DNA of 64,000 bases from positions 1,178,001 to 1,242,000 of the forward strand of contig CP025326.1 of NCBI GenBank assembly GCA_004014935.1. The letters are read 5' to 3'. Numbering within the stretch: position 1 is the stretch's first letter; every line of letters begins with the position of its first letter. The stretch is from Saccharomycopsis malanga (lineage: Eukaryota; Ascomycota; Saccharomycetes; Ascoideales; Saccharomycopsidaceae). Below are positions 1 to 8,517 of this stretch, piece by piece. Under the pieces are notes generated by a model. It saw nothing but the letters and a program-made list of their open reading frames with translations. It made no database searches and was not told the origin of the DNA. Both the position numbers and the translations under genes were made by a program.

Positions 1-1322
1 TCAACGCTTTTGGCCGTTTGAAAGTCGGCCAATTGTTCCAAGATCTTGATGCTCTTGCCGGTACCATTGCATACAAGCATTGTGCTCCTGCTGAACCTAT
101 GATTGTCACTGCAAGTGTGGACCGGATCTGTATGCTTCAACGTATCGACGAGATTAGCAAGTACAATCTCATGGTTTCTGGTGCTGTCACCTGGGTGGGC
201 AGATCTTCCATGGAAATCAGCATCAAGGCCAGTTTTTCAGAGGACGCATTTCCAAAAGAAGACCAAATCACCGAAGATTTTGTCAAGGATGAAAACGTTT
301 TCCTTTCTGCAAACTTTACTTTTGTTGCTCGTAATCCCGAAACTCATCGCTCATTCCCTATCAACAGATTGCTTCCTCTCAACGAGAAAGAATGGGTAGA
401 TTTTACTCGTGCTGAGTCTCACAATGCTGCTAAAAAACTCAGAGCAAACAAAGAGCATTTGACTGTCACTCCGCCTACTCACGAGGAAAGTGTTTTGATG
501 CACAACTTGTGGAAAGCCAGCAACACTCTAAAAAAATACATTGCCAAAACAGGGACCCTGCCTAGAAACTTGGCCTTTATGAACGATACTGTTTTGAAAA
601 GTGTCATTTTCATGCAACCACAATACCGTAACCGTCATTCATACATGATCTTTGGTGGCTATTTGATGAAACAGGCTTTTGAATTGGCTTATTGTAGCGC
701 TGCTGCTTTCTCTCATGCTCCACCACGTTTTGTTTCGTTGGATTCCACTGCTTTCACCAACCCTGTTCCTGTTGGAAGCGTATTATATTTGAAATCTACC
801 GTGGTCTACACTGAACATATTCAAGACCCTGCCGATCTTTCGAGTGCAGAAAGTGCTGCCAGCGCAGCTGCCAAAAGCTCTGGTGCTACTACTAGTAAAG
901 GAGATTCCACTTCGAATCCTGTTATTTCTTCTAATGATGCTTCAGTATCTCCTGAACTTTCTGAATTTTTCCGTTTCTACGGTAGCTCCTCCTTCAAACC
1001 AACCACTAAAGATCCTAAGGATTTCCTTTCTAAACCTGGTACTATTATTCAGGTCAAAGTCGACACCTCAGTGCGTTCTCTCAACCACGACGTCATACTT
1101 AAAACTGGTAGCTTTGTTTACAGTTTCATCGTGCCTAAATACTCTTACGAAAATGAATACCTCGGCATTGGCAAACAGAGCAAACAGTCTGACGCCGAAG
1201 TCGAGCACGGCTACTTTGCGGTCGTTCCTCAGAGCTATGACGACATGATCAACTTTATTGAGGGAAAGAAAAGAGCCAAGGAAACTGCTGACAGTGTCAA
1301 ACAGTTGAAAAGCAGAGCTTAA
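1..1322 (+). CDS. Acyl-CoA thioesterase (ACOT9-like, hotdog fold), 5' truncated by window edge
   Basis: The open frame runs into the left edge (first whole codon at base 3, reading N-A-F-G-R-L-K-V-G), so the real start lies outside the window. The visible 438 or so residues carry two hotdog-like segments. The first contains LFQDLDALAGTIAYKHC and a VDRI..L.RI stretch; the second, around 640-790, holds the FGGYLMKQAFELAY helix followed by S-L-D-S-T-A-F..P-V-P-V-G-S. This is the pattern of the ACOT9/ACOT10 family of mitochondrial acyl-CoA thioesterases, which hydrolyse acyl-CoA to free acid and CoA. A Ser/Ala/Thr-rich insert (about 840-950) interrupts the second domain. The family is secure; the location is inferred from relatives because the targeting peptide is not in view. 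Confidence 0.8.
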   Translation, partial: NAFGRLKVGQLFQDLDALAGTIAYKHCAPAEPMIVTASVDRICMLQRIDEISKYNLMVSGAVTWVGRSSMEISIKASFSEDAFPKEDQITEDFVKDENVFLSANFTFVARNPETHRSFPINRLLPLNEKEWVDFTRAESHNAAKKLRANKEHLTVTPPTHEESVLMHNLWKASNTLKKYIAKTGTLPRNLAFMNDTVLKSVIFMQPQYRNRHSYMIFGGYLMKQAFELAYCSAAAFSHAPPRFVSLDSTAFTNPVPVGSVLYLKSTVVYTEHIQDPADLSSAESAASAAAKSSGATTSKGDSTSNPVISSNDASVSPELSEFFRFYGSSSFKPTTKDPKDFLSKPGTIIQVKVDTSVRSLNHDVILKTGSFVYSFIVPKYSYENEYLGIGKQSKQSDAEVEHGYFAVVPQSYDDMINFIEGKKRAKETADSVKQLKSRA

Positions 1323-2695
1323 TAGCGAAGGATGACCAAACGAGTTTTGCGGTCTGAATCTTAATATTCTGAATCAAACGGTATAAATTTTTGTGCATTT
1401 GCTTGTAGAATGGTGAAAAGATCGATCATTGTGTAAGTTTTAATATGTAATTGAGTAAATATAATAGTGTTTTATGTTGAAAATCTAATTGTCAAACCCA
1501 TCATTATTATGACTGTTTTCAAATAGTTTATGGGTATGACGTTCCTTTCCAACTTCTAGGTCTCTTGCAAACTAATAACTATACGTGACAGCTACACAAA
1601 AAAACTAATTGAACGTTTAACTAAGTATATAACTATTTATGCTTGACCAAAGTTATACAAGTGTTTGAACAAGACTTGAATAACATTATACATGTATTTC
1701 GAGCCCCTTGCCCAGTATTAATAATTCACACTTCTTTGTATCGGGTAATTATAAAACAAGAATGTGGTTAACAATAACATACAGATCTATACACACACTT
1801 TACTCATTGCTATACAAATTTATTCAATCACTACACAATTTTCAATGACAGTCATTTTTTTTATTACTCTATAGGGTACAATGGCCGCTGGGCCGTATGG
1901 CTCAGTGGCCAGTGCTCTAGGAAAAGAGAAATAAGACCTGGCAGGATAATTATAGTACTCTCGGAGAAGAGAGTCGAACACTTTTACTCGCTCCTTTTTA
2001 CGATGCTGAATGTGATTACACAGGCAAGTGCAACTGTCTGAAACACAACCTAGACCAATGTCTAATTCTTACTTTCAACCAATTGGGTAAGAAGATAAAG
2101 TTACATAATATTATGACTAGACTATAATCAACAGAGCATGATTGGGCTTTACCAAGTCCCTTTAGACATAGCGCGCATATACGAAACTGATATGTATTGG
2201 GCTAGAAATATATATGAAATCAAACTTTTATAGGGTACAATACACCCTTTTAAAATAATAAACGCCCAGATATCAGATCTCCCTCTGAATACCTAACTCA
2301 CCCAACTTGGCAGGTTAGGAGCCCCACTTGCAACAACTTCCTCGACTAACTTGTTGAAATCAGAAAGGAATACACCCACTATCCTAGACTTGAACCCAAC
2401 ATACCCAGTCCACTTTCCCTTCTCAGCGAGTTTTATGTGCGTGCAGCCAGCCAATTTCTTTCAGATCCCTTTGCATTAGATCTGATTCCAAACTATTGCA
2501 TACTGTTGTACCCGCTAACTCCTTCTTTTGTCGGTACCAATTTTTTTTTTCTAACCCGTCGGGTCGCGTTTTCTATTGTTGGGCCTATCTTGTCGCCTTT
2601 AACCTGATTCGAAAGGGTGATTTACACTCTCTTTTTACCAATAGCTGCAATAAGCTGCTGCATTTTATCAATCCCTACATCCTAGCATATCAAAG
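1323..2695. other. Intergenic region with SINE-like copy A
   Basis: This is 1.4 kb of AT-rich DNA between the thioesterase stop and the Myb/SANT-like gene. It carries the full-length SINE-like element at 1883-2228. The last 200 bases are pyrimidine-rich and probably form the promoter and 5' UTR of the downstream gene. Short open frames here look like chance. Confidence 0.7.
1883..2228 (+). mobile_element. SINE-like retroelement, full-length copy A
   Basis: This 346-bp element is flanked by a 13-bp direct repeat, TATAGGGTACAAT, at 1870-1882 and 2229-2241. It starts GGCCGCTGGGCC, exactly like copy B (28890-29268, opposite strand), whose flanking repeat has a different sequence, so the repeats are target-site duplications. 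Bases 1898-1908 (TGGCTCAGTGG) fit a Pol III A box (TRGCNNAGYGG). GAGTCGAACAC at 1971-1981 is a degenerate B-box candidate 73 bases downstream. The 3' end is an AT-rich tail after GGGCTAGAAATATATATG; the (ATT)n run of the other copies has decayed here. There is no coding capacity, as expected of a SINE that borrows a LINE's machinery. Confidence 0.8.
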
Positions 2696-5600
2696 ATGTC
2701 ACGACAACATCCACAGCTGGCGGCGCTACGCAACTCATCAACAACTACTAGAACGGATCCTGCCCCTTCAATAGGACTTCAAGAAAGTCCACGTGCAAAC
2801 ATAGACCAGCTTATTTCAACAAACCGCATTGTTGCGGCGCCTACGACATCGTCAGCGTCGGTCACGGCTGCTGTGACTGTTGCCGCGACATCGTCAGCGG
2901 CAGCTGGCTCTCCTGTACGACATCCTGTTGTTGCACATGGGCCGCCTATGCATTATGCAAACCCCCAGCATCAACATAATAATATGCCCCTTTCGCTGCC
3001 ATTACATCATCAACATCACCACCATCACCATCACCATCACCAAAATCATCCTAATAGTACCAATACCTTTGCCACACGAAGTAATAGTATTACACCGCTT
3101 CTCCTGAACAAACTGCCTACCACAACTCCCAACCCCACTCAGAATGTTAATAATCTTACTGTGCCTGAGGCAACTCCCCAACACGGTAATGGAAACAGTG
3201 GCACAGCGTCTCCTGCCGAATCTACTAACGGAAGCTCTCCTGGTATGTTTTCCAAGTCTGGGCGGATGTCAAACCGAAAGGAAAAGCAAGAAGCGCCTAC
3301 ATTATACAAGAGATGGACAATCAAGATGACCAATGAGTTTTGTCGATTACTTGTCAAATACAAGAACCACCGTATTGAGCTTAGCAACAGTTTCACCAAC
3401 ACAGGGCTTCGAGAAATCCAGACGGAATTAAAGGATCTATTTCCAGATCAGAATAATATGAACAAGTTTCAAATCAAAAAATTGCGAGAGAAATTGAAGC
3501 AAATAAACAACGAAATTGTTGGGTTTAAAAAGCTCATGTTGAGTGAGTCAATGTTAATGTGGTCTATTGCAGAAGGCAAATTGTATCTTGGGAGTCTTCC
3601 CAAGGTTGATCTGTTAAAACGTAAGTCTACCAGGGGTTTGTTTCCAGGAATATCCTGGAACAGTATTCGCCGCTACATTTCTGGTGGATGCCATTATATT
3701 TATCTTCACTGTGTCGAGTTCTTTATAGACAATGATTTGAACGGGATCAAAGTGTTTGAAATATTCCAAGTATTGAGTTTACAGAAAGCATTTCGCCCAG
3801 TAAGCACTCAGGCGGTTATGGAAGCCATAGAACTGTCAACAGCAGAGGAAGAGGGAAGTGCTAATGACAACGATGAGATAAATATAGACAATGTAGCCAT
3901 TTATACTTTGAACGAACTGCTTGGTATTCCTGAAAACGACGGCCATGATAGTACAACCAGCAATGCCAATACTAGCACCAACAACGAAGAAAGCAACGAT
4001 AACGCTAATAATAACAATACTTCAACTGCTAAAAAATATTTACCTTCCGCTGGGTCAAGTTCGGCCTCTACTGTCAGTACTCCCAACACCACATCTTACC
4101 ATCATAATCTTCATAACCAAAACCATAACTCCAGTCCACAATACCAGACTAATGCCACTGCGGTTGCTAATACTGCAAATGCTTCCCAAACATCCAACGC
4201 TCAGAATAATAAAATGTTTGAATCGTTTGATTCTTTTCTTCCATTGTCTTATCAACAAAACGCTTTCAGAACTCCTATGCTACACGACCAATCCCTGGCG
4301 CAAATACCTCAGCAACAGGAACATCGCCAGGAAAACCAACAAAACCAACAATCACAACAAAACCACCAACAGCAGGAAGTACAAGGCCAACATAGCCCCC
4401 ATCAACAGCGGCCTGGTGTTCATCCTCATCAACAATTTCCTCAGATTCAACATTACAGTAGTAACACTTCTAATCTGAGTTATGATAAATTATTTTCTTC
4501 TGACACCACAAGTGCAACTGCTGCCACTCTGGCAACCGCTCGACAAAACTTTGACGTGGTTGCTGATACCAGCAGCAAAAATGGTGGGGTTTCCTCAAAC
4601 GTATCAGCGCATATTCGCCGTGTTGATGACAACACTAATAACGATGCCAACCCTACGACAGCAGGCGCTACTTCAAATAATGGTAGTAACATTATTGACA
4701 ATACCAATGCCATTATTGGCAGTAACAGTAACGATATTAAACACCATCACAGTCCAAATGTCAGTAACAATACTCTTCATTCTCATTCTAAAGACCCTCT
4801 TGATGGTAGTAACAAGAATGATGCTAATAAAAATGCCAGCACTGCTAGAAGCGGTAATGCCGACGGTCCTACAGTGACCGCAACAGCAACAGCATCTGTT
4901 GGAACTAATGCAACTAGTGCAATAGATGTTGATGCTTCAGCGGCAGCCATGCCGTCAGGGACGTCAAACGTTGCTGCTGCCAATGCTAATATTGCTGCCA
5001 GCGCTGCAGGCGGAGCTGGGGCGTATCCAAACTACGTTAGTAACTATGATCCCTATGCATATCCATTATTCAGATTTAGAAACTCAATACAGCGGAACAG
5101 CAGTGTCAGCAGCGCCCGGAGATCTTTGTCCTTTTTGGACAGCTTTTGGAACTTCAATAGCGGCAGTTTTTTTATTCCAAATAATGAAATTCCTGGAAGC
5201 TTTTCTCTTCTTAACACACCTACTTCAGTCCAACCACCCCCAATCAATGGACTTGGTCCTATGCCAGCATCGAATATCCCCGGAGATGTCAATATAAATG
5301 CAAGTGGCATAGCACATGCTAACGGCATTGCACAACAATCCAACGAACAGGCAGCAGTTGCTGGGATGCATAATACAGACCAACTGAACTTGATCAATCC
5401 AAGACCAACTGCTAGTGCGCATGCCCATGTTGATGGCGATGATAGTGCCAGTGCTGGAGCCACTGCCACTGCAGGAAGTAGAGGAGCTAATGCAACAGCT
5501 TCTGCAAATGTAGGTAATAATGTTCAAATCCCTCAACTCCCTGGTGGCATTCCAGTAGATTTGGCATTGAACAATCCTCAAACAAATAATCTCGTCCTTG

Positions 5601-5803
5601 TGTTGCTCGCACGTAGAAAAAACATTGAGGATTCTAACAATTTTTTGCGGAAATTGCGCAACTTGGGCATTATTACTGCTAAACAGTTTATCAACCTTGG
5701 AGAAATTACCGCTACAAATGATAGTTTTTTGTTCTACTTGATCAGTGAGGAGGTGTCATTTGAGGAAAAGATAAACTTCATCAAGGATTACATCAATGAA
5801 TAG
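2696..5803 (+). CDS. Large low-complexity protein with Myb/SANT-like domain
   Basis: 1035 residues. Residues 1-200 are Ser/Thr/Pro/Ala-rich with a long His tract (DNA 3013-3045). Residues about 205-290 form a helical block beginning W-T-I-K-M-T-N-E-F and continuing through LREIQTELKDLFP, KFQIKKLREKLKQIN and a final M-W. This spacing matches the Myb/SANT-like DNA-binding domain (Myb_DNA-bind_3 type). A further ordered region runs to about 365. The middle 550 residues are Asn/Gln/His/Ala-rich with poly-Gln stretches, as in many yeast transcription regulators. The last 75 residues (LVLVLLARRKNIED...FIKDYINE) are again ordered. I infer a DNA-binding regulator; I do not recognise the specific orthologue. 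The ATG at 2696 is the first in this frame after the pyrimidine-rich leader. Confidence 0.7.
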   Translation: MSRQHPQLAALRNSSTTTRTDPAPSIGLQESPRANIDQLISTNRIVAAPTTSSASVTAAVTVAATSSAAAGSPVRHPVVAHGPPMHYANPQHQHNNMPLSLPLHHQHHHHHHHHHQNHPNSTNTFATRSNSITPLLLNKLPTTTPNPTQNVNNLTVPEATPQHGNGNSGTASPAESTNGSSPGMFSKSGRMSNRKEKQEAPTLYKRWTIKMTNEFCRLLVKYKNHRIELSNSFTNTGLREIQTELKDLFPDQNNMNKFQIKKLREKLKQINNEIVGFKKLMLSESMLMWSIAEGKLYLGSLPKVDLLKRKSTRGLFPGISWNSIRRYISGGCHYIYLHCVEFFIDNDLNGIKVFEIFQVLSLQKAFRPVSTQAVMEAIELSTAEEEGSANDNDEINIDNVAIYTLNELLGIPENDGHDSTTSNANTSTNNEESNDNANNNNTSTAKKYLPSAGSSSASTVSTPNTTSYHHNLHNQNHNSSPQYQTNATAVANTANASQTSNAQNNKMFESFDSFLPLSYQQNAFRTPMLHDQSLAQIPQQQEHRQENQQNQQSQQNHQQQEVQGQHSPHQQRPGVHPHQQFPQIQHYSSNTSNLSYDKLFSSDTTSATAATLATARQNFDVVADTSSKNGGVSSNVSAHIRRVDDNTNNDANPTTAGATSNNGSNIIDNTNAIIGSNSNDIKHHHSPNVSNNTLHSHSKDPLDGSNKNDANKNASTARSGNADGPTVTATATASVGTNATSAIDVDASAAAMPSGTSNVAAANANIAASAAGGAGAYPNYVSNYDPYAYPLFRFRNSIQRNSSVSSARRSLSFLDSFWNFNSGSFFIPNNEIPGSFSLLNTPTSVQPPPINGLGPMPASNIPGDVNINASGIAHANGIAQQSNEQAAVAGMHNTDQLNLINPRPTASAHAHVDGDDSASAGATATAGSRGANATASANVGNNVQIPQLPGGIPVDLALNNPQTNNLVLVLLARRKNIEDSNNFLRKLRNLGIITAKQFINLGEITATNDSFLFYLISEEVSFEEKINFIKDYINE

Positions 5804-6930
5804 CTTCCTCGTGGTCTTTGAGAAATGTTGTTTTGTTGTACTTCGTTCTATTTTTACCTACTTAATCTTACCTATTTTCACGCCACCTATTGTTTTTATG
5901 CTACTTTATGTTGCCTATTTTGTATATTAGAGACACTGCTTAGAAATTGAAGCTAATAGAATAACTTTGTATTTGATTAATATTGTAAATGCCTTAAAAA
6001 GATATGTTAGTTTTGTTTTAATTAGAGTTTTATATTGGTTTATTCGTGCTCTTATAAATTGTACAGTGGGATTTTTTCTTTCTTTTATATAAGACGAAAA
6101 TCCACCAATTCCTAGTCAAATTTTTAATTTCAGAATATAATTTTCTTGTAGATTGGCTTCTTTTTCTGTGCACTTTTGATCTTTATTGATTGAGTATGAG
6201 TTTGGCTACCGTAAAAGCCATTGCCCTATCTTGGCAGCCTACAGTGGTATGGAAGCAATCCTTTTGATAGCACTCATTTACTTCTCCTTTTTTTTTTTTC
6301 ACGAACACTCTGTATTTACCATTTGTAATATAAAACATTCGTCAAAACCACAATGTTTTGTATTGAAATTCCTACAGAAACTCTTCTATAACTGGTTCAA
6401 ATAGCTGTAATATTTATGGACACGTCTATATACGTCTAACTCTGGGTAATTTTTAACTGGAATTTTATATTTTACTCTTTTTTTGAAACATTATAACAGT
6501 ACTTTCACATTGGTGAGTGATATCTACTACGCTGTCTCACATCTTTGAAAATGTCTACTCTTTAATTAACACCCACCCTTGAAATACTTGATTACAGTTT
6601 CCACTCTGTTTATTTTTATTGGTCTCACATAACGTAACATTTCATACTTTATTTCTCCAATCATCTGCCCACCAATTTGTCATTCTTTTTACCCCGGATT
6701 CTGCCCTGATTCTTCCTACACGAGTGGGGTCGGACAAGGTTTCCCGAACGGGTCTGGAAGAGCATAGTGTCTTACTAGTGTCTTACTTTCAGGAATCTAT
6801 AAGAACACACCACCTGGTGTAATGTTGCTTATTTCTGAACAGATATATACTCAATTGGTACAATCGAATTAGAACAACCTCAATCAATCATTCGCCATTA
6901 GAATAACATAATTCATACGCTGTTACCAAA
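5804..6930. other. Intergenic region upstream of XYL2
   Basis: 1.1 kb, AT-rich with T-tracts; I see no convincing gene. A perfect 10-bp everted CCG/CGG palindrome, CCCGAACGGG, lies at 6743-6752. A TATATA at 6844-6849 is about 85 bases before the XYL2 ATG and is a plausible TATA box. Confidence 0.6.
6743..6752. promoter_or_regulatory. Candidate zinc-cluster factor site upstream of XYL2
   Basis: CCCGAACGGG is two everted CGG triplets separated by two bases, about 180 bases upstream of the dehydrogenase ATG. Zn(II)2Cys6 factors that control carbon-source genes bind paired CGG triplets. The assignment is by motif only. Confidence 0.3.
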
Positions 6931-8001
6931 ATGTCAGACAATAATCCTAGTGTGGTTTTGGTATCCAAACAGAACATTACTTATGAACAAAGACCGGTTC
7001 CTAAAATTGAAAACCCACACTTTGTCAAGGTTGCAATCAAGAAGACCGGAATCTGCGGGTCGGACGTCCATTACTACCAACATGGGGAATTGGGCCCTTT
7101 TGTCGTCAAAGCACCAATGGTGCTTGGCCACGAATCTTCAGGGGTGATTGTCGAGGTGGGATCGGAAGTGACAACCGTCAAAGTAGGCGACAAAGTTGCT
7201 GTTGAACCTGGCTATCCTTCTCGATACTCCAAGGAAACTATGGGTGGCAAATACAACTTGTGTCCACACATGGCTTTTGCTGCCACCCCTCCATACGACG
7301 GCACTTTGGCCAGATATTATCTTGTTCCAGAGGATTTTGTCACCATTTTGCCCGATAACGTATCGTTGGAAGAAGGGGCCTTGGCAGAGCCGTTGGCTGT
7401 TGCTGTCCATGCTAACAAATTGGCAACCACTACCTTTGGTTCCCAGGTGTTTGTTTTTGGGGCCGGTCCAATTGGTTTGTTGAATGCTGCTACAGCTAAA
7501 GCCTACGGCGCCACTCGGGTGTTGGTCATCGATATTGTTGATGACAAGTTACAACTTGCCAAAAAATTGGGTGCTACAGACATTTACAACTCCAAAAATA
7601 GCCTGAGTCTTTCTTTGCAAGATTTGGTGGCTAAATTGCACTCTGAATTCTTTGTCCCTGACGTTGTTTTGGAATGTACTGGTGCAGAACCTTGTATCAG
7701 AACCGGTGTTGCCGCAACCGGCAATGCTGGGGTTTATGTACAAGTGGGAATGAACAAGTATGAAATCAACAACTTCCCAATCGGCGCCATTGGCACTACC
7801 GAAGCAGTGATTAAAGGCTCTTTCAGATACAACTTTGGCGATTACAGAGACTCTGTCAAGTTGTTGGCTACCAAAAAAGTGGACGCCCAGTTGTTGGTTA
7901 CCCACCGTTTCCCTTTCTCTAAAACAGAAGAAGCTTACCAGACCGCTTTGTCCGGTAAAGGAATCAAGATCATCATCGACGGTCCAACTGAAAGCGACTA
8001 A
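6931..8001 (+). CDS. XYL2: Xylitol (D-xylulose-forming) / sorbitol dehydrogenase, copy 1
   Basis: 356-residue zinc-dependent medium-chain dehydrogenase that oxidises xylitol (or sorbitol) to the ketose with NAD. Catalytic zinc ligands are visible as C42 in TGICGSD and H67-E68 in LGHESSG. A Rossmann motif [10 protein letters not shown] is followed by V-I-D at the end of strand beta2, where Asp favours NAD over NADP. The structural-zinc four-cysteine lobe is absent ([14 protein letters not shown]), as in other yeast xylitol dehydrogenases. Overall it is co-linear with Scheffersomyces stipitis Xyl2. Its closest relative here is the tandem neighbour at 8518-9630. The exact polyol preference cannot be read from sequence. 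Confidence 0.88.
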   Translation: MSDNNPSVVLVSKQNITYEQRPVPKIENPHFVKVAIKKTGICGSDVHYYQHGELGPFVVKAPMVLGHESSGVIVEVGSEVTTVKVGDKVAVEPGYPSRYSKETMGGKYNLCPHMAFAATPPYDGTLARYYLVPEDFVTILPDNVSLEEGALAEPLAVAVHANKLATTTFGSQVFVFGAGPIGLLNAATAKAYGATRVLVIDIVDDKLQLAKKLGATDIYNSKNSLSLSLQDLVAKLHSEFFVPDVVLECTGAEPCIRTGVAATGNAGVYVQVGMNKYEINNFPIGAIGTTEAVIKGSFRYNFGDYRDSVKLLATKKVDAQLLVTHRFPFSKTEEAYQTALSGKGIKIIIDGPTESD

Positions 8002-8252
8002 ATGTAGCTTTAGCTTTAGTACAAATAAATGTCAGTGATATGTATAAAATTAGCAACTAGTACAGGTAGAGTAGCTATGGTTGGTTTTAACGTAGAAATT
8101 ACAATATCATTACAGTAAAGATTGAAAGTTTTCAGTTGATGCCAAGCTTTGATTCCATTTATGGATCTCGTTTGCTGTATCATCTACATTTTTGTTTTGG
8201 TTTCCTTTGTTTTTTTAGCAATTCAATAATCTTTACATTACATGTTCTATAA

Positions 8253-8296
8253 TGTACTGGGCATGAAATATAAGATTATTATTATTATTATCATTA
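8253..8296 (+). mobile_element. SINE-like element, extreme 5'-truncated copy F
   Basis: TGTACTGGGCATGAAATATA plus an (ATT)n run is the 3' end of the SINE family (compare the GTGCTGGGCTTGAAATATAA end of copy B). It is flanked by a perfect direct repeat ATTACATGTTCTATAA at 8237-8252 and 8296-8311; one base is shared with the tail, so 15-16 bp is certain. Only about 44 bases were inserted. This is the expected product of target-primed reverse transcription that stopped early. Confidence 0.75.
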
Positions 8297-8367
8297 TTAC
8301 ATGTTCTATAAAAAGATGCTCCAACCAAATACGGCAAATTTGACTCCATGTTGATCTCATTGTAATG

Positions 8368-8404
8368 GGCTATTTTCGCGCTTAGGGGAATCGCGAAAAT
8401 AGCC
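8368..8404. promoter_or_regulatory. Perfect inverted repeat with two CGCGAAA sites
   Basis: GGCTATTTTCGCG (8368-8380) and its exact reverse complement (8392-8404) are separated by 11 bases containing AGGGG. Each arm carries CGCGAAA, which matches the SCB/MBF-type cell-cycle element (CRCGAAA); AGGGG in the loop matches a stress-response (STRE) core. It lies 114-150 bases upstream of the second dehydrogenase and so is positioned as an operator. The perfect symmetry is seen directly; the factor is inferred. Confidence 0.5.
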
Positions 8405-8517
8405 TATAGGTAGACAATCTTACGAAAAGCTCAACTTGAGATGATATATAAATAAATATCATTCATACTAACTGCAACAATGTTTTTTGCAGCAAGCTGA
8501 TAATCTCAATAAACACC

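Larger units (their letters stand above)
8002..8517. other. Intergenic region between the tandem dehydrogenases
   Basis: Holds a 44-bp SINE remnant with its target duplication (8237-8311), a 13-bp-arm inverted repeat (8368-8404), and a TATA-like TATATAAATA at about 8445, some 70 bases before the next ATG. No gene is seen. Confidence 0.7.

Noticed and set aside
1883-2228. Copy A as a solo LTR
   Set aside because: No TG...CA ends, and the flanking duplications are 9-16 bp and vary, whereas LTR elements give short fixed duplications; 5'-truncated copies and an (ATT)n tail fit a SINE.
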